From the NCBI GenBank assembly GCA_023405815.1, contig JAEXXM010000002.1:1-9086 (forward strand): a stretch of DNA of 9,086 nt, read 5' to 3'. The DNA is from Pseudomonadota bacterium. GTDB lineage: Bacteria; Pseudomonadota; Alphaproteobacteria; Rhizobiales; Hyphomicrobiaceae. This document shows, piece after piece, positions 6,083 through 9,086 of this stretch. Every line of letters begins with the position of its first letter. Position 1 is the stretch's first letter. A program made the position numbers and the translations under genes. Below the pieces are notes generated by a model. It was not told the origin of the DNA and ran no database searches. It saw only the letters and a program-made list of their open reading frames with translations.

Positions 6083-6619
6083 CTACTTCGCCTCCGCCTT
6101 GGCCTTGAGGCCCTGCAGGCCGGTGGTGATGTAGTCCTTCATCGCCTTGATGGCGGCGGCGTCGTTCTTATCGGGCGCCGGCTCGTTGCCGGTGTCGGCG
6201 CGGTAGAAGCGGCCCACCCACTTCACGACACTGCCGCCGTTCGCGCCCGGCTTCACCGTGATTTCGGCGGTATATGAGCTGGTGGGGAAGACGTCGACCT
6301 TCTCCTTCGACAAGCGATAGAGATAGCTCATCTCCTTTTCGCTGTAGTAGTCGAGCCCTTCCTGCAGCTCGCCGCCCGACTTGAACGTGATGACGCGCGT
6401 CGCGTTCGTATCGTTTCCGCCCGATCCAACGCTCTTCGTCAGCGCCGGATTCCAGTCGGCGATGTTGCCGAAGTCCTTGATGATCCCCCACACCTTCTCC
6501 GGCGGAGCGGCGATGTCGATGCTCTCATCGACTTTCTGCGGCGTCGGCCCGTGTGCTTCCGCGACGGCTGCCAGGGTGAGGAACGAGATAGTAGTGACGA
6601 GAAAGCGCAACAGCCGCAT
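6083..6619 (-). CDS. mxaD: MxaD, exported SRPBCC protein of the methanol oxidation operon
   Basis: The 178-residue product has a signal peptide (about 1-22, ending AEA) followed by HGPTPQKV. The body shows the SRPBCC layout: ESIDIAAPPEKVWGIIKDF (about 32-50), then NIADWNPAL, VITFKSGGELQEGLDYY, a late VVKWVGRFYR strand and a C-terminal helix ending LKAKAEAK. In M. extorquens MxaD stimulates electron transfer from methanol dehydrogenase to its cytochrome; this role is transferred by family and synteny. The ATG follows the mxaL stop directly (TAG-ATG, no gap), and AAAGGAG at 6628-6634 lies 8 nt upstream, a strong site. It lies between mxaL and the propeller gene, as expected. It is homologous to the plus-strand protein at 1261-1794 but clearly diverged. 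Confidence 0.92.
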   Translation of the reverse strand: MRLLRFLVTTISFLTLAAVAEAHGPTPQKVDESIDIAAPPEKVWGIIKDFGNIADWNPALTKSVGSGGNDTNATRVITFKSGGELQEGLDYYSEKEMSYLYRLSKEKVDVFPTSSYTAEITVKPGANGGSVVKWVGRFYRADTGNEPAPDKNDAAAIKAMKDYITTGLQGLKAKAEAK

Positions 6620-7606
6620 CTAGTAGGCTCCTTTAGGTCGAGTTGAAACGATTAGAGGACGGCGCAGGTCGATCGCGCCGACGATGTAGATCAGGACGAG
6701 CAGCGCTAATGCGAGCGCTCCGGGAACCGCGCTGACATCGGTCGCGACATCGAGTGCCCGTGGGTGCGCCGCCGCGCTCAGCGGTCGGGCGAGATCGTGC
6801 GGGGTGTCGAGATAGGCATAGGAGAGGCCGGTTATCCCCGCGAGCTGCTTGAGGTACGCTTCGCGGACCATCGCCACGTGCTCCTTGTTGTTGACGACGG
6901 CATTGCCCCATGGCGCCCACTTCGGGTGGTAGCCGGGACGCGATGCGGCATCCGGCGGCGGTGGTCCGGACCGATTTTCCTGCGGCACCTCCTGCACCCC
7001 ATACGTGCCGATCTCGCGTCCTTCGTCGTCGTACTTCAGGAGCCGCGATGGCGTGCGACCGCCGACGCCAACGATCAACCCGCCGACGTCGCCGACCTTG
7101 CCCTCGAACGGTGTCACGCCGCTATAGGGCAGCGGAGGCATCTCGTGACCGTCCGTCACAAAGATCAGATCGGCCTTCAGGCTGTTCGCAATGTCGATGG
7201 CGCTGAAGAGGCCCTTGGAGACAAAGCTGTCCCCCTCCCACGCCATGCGCCAGTCGAGCATGGCGATAGCCTCGTCGATGGGAGCGAAGTTCTCGCACAC
7301 CTCGACGGGATCGAAGAGCAGGAACGACCGCCGCTCGGTGAAGAAGCCGAGGCCGAGGCGCGACCCGCACGGCAGCTTTGCCAGCGTTTCGCGCAGCGCA
7401 GCCTTAGCGGCGTCCATACGGCTCATCTTGTCCGCACCGCTCGCCACGTCGCGCGTGTTCATGCTCGTCGTGATGTCGACCACCGCCAGCACGTCGTAAG
7501 CATCGCGCTTCAACGTGATGCGGGGCATGACGAGGGCCACGAGAGCAAAGAGAAGTGCGCTCGCCGCAAGCCATGTTCGCGCATCTCTGAACGTCGACAG
7601 GTTCAT
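6620..7606 (-). CDS. mxaL: MxaL, membrane-anchored VWA-domain protein
   Basis: The 328-residue product has transmembrane segments at about 11-29 and 294-313, which would hold a periplasmic VWA domain between them. The metal site is recognisable but not canonical: D44-I-T46-T-S48 replaces the usual D-x-S-x-S, D152 sits in IFVTDGHE, and the third position seems to be a serine in GDSFVSKG (about 125-132). A later part (about 220-245) is rich in proline and tryptophan. MxaL is required, with MxaA and MxaK, for calcium insertion into methanol dehydrogenase in M. extorquens; the role here is by homology. I choose the ATG at 7606 because it overlaps the mxaK stop as ATGA and has AAGGGG at 7612-7617; the longer reading from 7642 adds 12 residues lying inside mxaK. 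Confidence 0.9.
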   Translation of the reverse strand: MNLSTFRDARTWLAASALLFALVALVMPRITLKRDAYDVLAVVDITTSMNTRDVASGADKMSRMDAAKAALRETLAKLPCGSRLGLGFFTERRSFLLFDPVEVCENFAPIDEAIAMLDWRMAWEGDSFVSKGLFSAIDIANSLKADLIFVTDGHEMPPLPYSGVTPFEGKVGDVGGLIVGVGGRTPSRLLKYDDEGREIGTYGVQEVPQENRSGPPPPDAASRPGYHPKWAPWGNAVVNNKEHVAMVREAYLKQLAGITGLSYAYLDTPHDLARPLSAAAHPRALDVATDVSAVPGALALALLVLIYIVGAIDLRRPLIVSTRPKGAY

Positions 7607-8184
7607 GGCAACCCCTTCGGGGCGCCCGGCAAATCGGTCCAAAGCTTCTCCGGCGTCTCGAGAGGCTTCTCCTCGTCCTCGCCCACGGCCTGCGGCAGGT
7701 CGCGCACCAGCCGCATCGCCACGTCGAGGTTGAATTTCGCGTCCCAGTCCATGGGGTCGAGCCGCAGTGAGGTGCGGTACTCCGACTTTGCCAGCGCGAC
7801 GAGCGGAATGGCCTTGTCGAAGTCACCCTTCTCGATGGCCTTGACGGCGGCGCGCATGCGCGCGTTGGCCATGTTGTAGAGCATCCGCCCATTGATTGCG
7901 GCGTCGGCCCGCTCGGCCGCCTGGTCCAGCAGTGGCTGCGCTTCGTCGATGCGCCCGCGCCGAAGCAGAAACGCTGCACGCGCTTCGAGCAGCGCCGGCG
8001 GTGCCGACACCGGGTTGACGGCGACATCGGAGCCGGCGCGCAGTCGGTCGATCACCGAATTGGTCCCCAGCCCGGTGAATAGCATCCAGCCGGAAATCGC
8101 CGCTCCCGCAATGCCAGCAACAAGAAGCGACTTCAGCAGGGCCGCCTTTGCACGCCCGACCTCGATCTTCGCTCTTTGGAGCAT
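7603..8184 (-). CDS. mxaK: MxaK, membrane-anchored helical-repeat protein
   Basis: The 193-residue product has one transmembrane helix (about 17-36) after a basic N-terminus, followed by an alpha-helical region that looks like degenerate TPR repeats: EARAAFLLRRGRIDEAQPLL (67-86), LYNMANARMRAAVKAIEKGD (102-121) and LAKSEYRTSLRLDPMDWDAK (131-150). Alternating A/L/Y spacing and the LRLDPMDWDAKFNLDVA segment are typical of such folds. In the operon MxaK lies between two VWA proteins, and genetic work in M. extorquens places it with MxaA and MxaL in calcium insertion into methanol dehydrogenase. The likely start is the ATG at 8184, which shares one base with the mxaC stop and has GGGAGG at 8192-8197 with 7 nt spacing. 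The GTG one codon earlier would be too close to that site. The stop overlaps mxaL by 4 bp. Confidence 0.87.
   Translation of the reverse strand: MLQRAKIEVGRAKAALLKSLLVAGIAGAAISGWMLFTGLGTNSVIDRLRAGSDVAVNPVSAPPALLEARAAFLLRRGRIDEAQPLLDQAAERADAAINGRMLYNMANARMRAAVKAIEKGDFDKAIPLVALAKSEYRTSLRLDPMDWDAKFNLDVAMRLVRDLPQAVGEDEEKPLETPEKLWTDLPGAPKGLP
7612..7617 (-). promoter_or_regulatory. ribosome-binding site fixing the mxaL start
   Basis: AAGGGG on the minus strand lies 5 nt upstream of the ATG at 7606, inside the 3' end of mxaK. With the ATGA overlap it decides for 7606 over the in-frame codon at 7642. Confidence 0.65.
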
Positions 8185-9086
8185 CACGCTGCCTCCCGCA
8201 TCTCTTGCGCGGAAGCCGTGCGAGGCATATCGCGACGCTCCGCAAACGCGGAGGCCCCTCTGGACGCACCGGCGTCGAGGCGAACCTCGACCAGCTTGGC
8301 CAGCAGCAGCACGAGCAAGCCGATCGCCGCCGCCGCGTAGGCAATAGCGGTGAGATCGCGCTCCGGAATGCGCTCACGGTACCGGATCGGACTGCGCTCG
8401 AGCTTGTCGATCTCCTTGATCGCATCGGCCACAGCCTGCGGATTCTCGGCCTCGAACGCGCGGTAGGGAACCTTCAACGACTGGAAGAAGAGATTGAGAT
8501 GCCGCTCGGGAAGCGCCTGCGGCGTATCAGGGACATCGGCGCCAGGCGCCTCGAAAATGCCCGGCGCCCCCGCCGTGCGGATATAGAGCCAATAGAGGTT
8601 CACCGGCCTCTTGGCGATCTGCGCCCGCAACTTTTCCTGCACCCGCCGGTCGATGACCGCCGCGCCGTCGGAGACGAGGACGATGGCGCGCGAGGCGGGC
8701 GTCGGATCCATCTCGTGCATCGACAAGGCCAGCGAAAGCCCGAGCCCGACGTTCGTGTACGCAAGGCCCGGCCTGGTGATCGCGTCGACTGCCGCGAGAA
8801 CCGCATGCTTGTGGCTGGTGATCGGCAGAACGTGCATCGGCATGGTAGAGAACGCAGCGACGCCGAAACGGTCATGCGGACGGCGAGCGACAAAGTCGCG
8901 TAGCAAGCTCTTCGCCGCCGCCGATTTCGAAGCCTCCCCTGCACCGGGGCGACTACCCGCGAACGTGTCGTCCATGCTGCTCGACCGGTCAAGCAGCAGC
9001 ACGATGTGCGAGCCCTCGCCAACCCGCTCGACAGTCTGCCCCTTGAGATGCACCCCGCCGATGCCAGCGAGCAACGCCAAGATTGT
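8184..9086 (-). CDS. mxaC: MxaC, membrane-anchored VWA-domain protein (partial, N-terminus beyond the window)
   Basis: About 300 codons are visible and the frame stays open to the right edge, so the N-terminal part is missing. The visible protein opens with a short hydrophobic stretch (ILALLAGIGGV), probably the end of a membrane segment, and then a VWA domain with a full metal site: LLLDRSSSM (D-x-S-x-S, around 8976-8990), a threonine in LAYTNVGLG, and D in IVLVSDGAA. A second membrane segment follows near the C-terminus (TAIAYAAAAIGLLVLLLAKLV), with a short basic tail. This layout, with mxaK directly downstream, identifies MxaC of the methanol dehydrogenase operon. Its exact biochemical task is not established; VWA proteins paired with helical-repeat partners are thought to assist assembly or metal loading. 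The TTG at 9080 is not a likely start because the hydrophobic segment continues through it. Confidence 0.9.
   Translation of the reverse strand, partial: TILALLAGIGGVHLKGQTVERVGEGSHIVLLLDRSSSMDDTFAGSRPGAGEASKSAAAKSLLRDFVARRPHDRFGVAAFSTMPMHVLPITSHKHAVLAAVDAITRPGLAYTNVGLGLSLALSMHEMDPTPASRAIVLVSDGAAVIDRRVQEKLRAQIAKRPVNLYWLYIRTAGAPGIFEAPGADVPDTPQALPERHLNLFFQSLKVPYRAFEAENPQAVADAIKEIDKLERSPIRYRERIPERDLTAIAYAAAAIGLLVLLLAKLVEVRLDAGASRGASAFAERRDMPRTASAQEMREAA
8192..8197 (-). promoter_or_regulatory. ribosome-binding site fixing the mxaK start
   Basis: GGGAGG on the minus strand, within the end of mxaC, is 7 nt from the ATG at 8184 and only 4 nt from the adjacent GTG at 8187. The ATG is therefore preferred. 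Confidence 0.65.

Noticed and set aside
6764..7879. Open frame of 371 codons on the plus strand opposite mxaL and mxaK
   Set aside because: It spans two well-supported genes, is rich in His/Arg and shows no recognisable domain. Treated as a shadow frame.

Overview
The window is high-GC DNA carrying accessory genes for periplasmic, PQQ-dependent methanol oxidation. The minus-strand block from the right edge to about 4.35 kb has the order mxaC-mxaK-mxaL-mxaD-(YVTN propeller)-(VWA protein). This matches the C-K-L-D-E-H part of the methanol dehydrogenase operon (mxaFJGIRSACKLDEHB) known from Methylobacterium/Methylorubrum extorquens. Gene order, codon bias and protein types suggest an alphaproteobacterial methylotroph, probably Hyphomicrobiales. 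This is inference from gene content; no rRNA or other taxonomic marker is present.

Layout from left to right. (1) 33-967, minus strand: a small exported YHS-like protein and, upstream of it, an exported DUF3617-type protein. (2) 968-1260: a divergent intergenic region. (3) 1261-4366, plus strand: a second MxaD-like protein, a second seven-bladed YVTN propeller, an exported protein with a possible LolA/LppX-like fold, and a quinoprotein-dehydrogenase-associated SoxYZ-like carrier. (4) 4349-9086, minus strand: the mxa operon segment. The two blocks converge and their last genes overlap by 18 bp. The mxaC gene runs off the right edge, so its N-terminus and the rest of the operon (expected mxaA/S/R/I/G/J/F) should lie beyond 9086.

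The minus-strand genes are packed with 1-4 bp overlaps or 0-4 bp gaps, which implies one transcript with translational coupling. MxaC and MxaL are membrane-anchored VWA proteins and MxaK is a membrane-anchored helical-repeat protein. MxaD is a periplasmic SRPBCC protein; the propeller and the last VWA protein are exported and soluble. In the literature MxaA/K/L are linked to calcium insertion into methanol dehydrogenase, and MxaD to the interaction between the dehydrogenase and its cytochrome. No catalytic dehydrogenase, cytochrome or PQQ-synthesis gene is in the window.

The most interesting point is that the mxaD-propeller pair occurs twice, once per block. The protein copies are strongly diverged, but the gene junction is nearly the same in both. 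The second copy sits with a SoxYZ-like carrier. This suggests a parallel accessory set for a second PQQ dehydrogenase, for example a XoxF type. That assignment is inference. I saw no tRNA, rRNA, CRISPR array, insertion sequence or phage gene.
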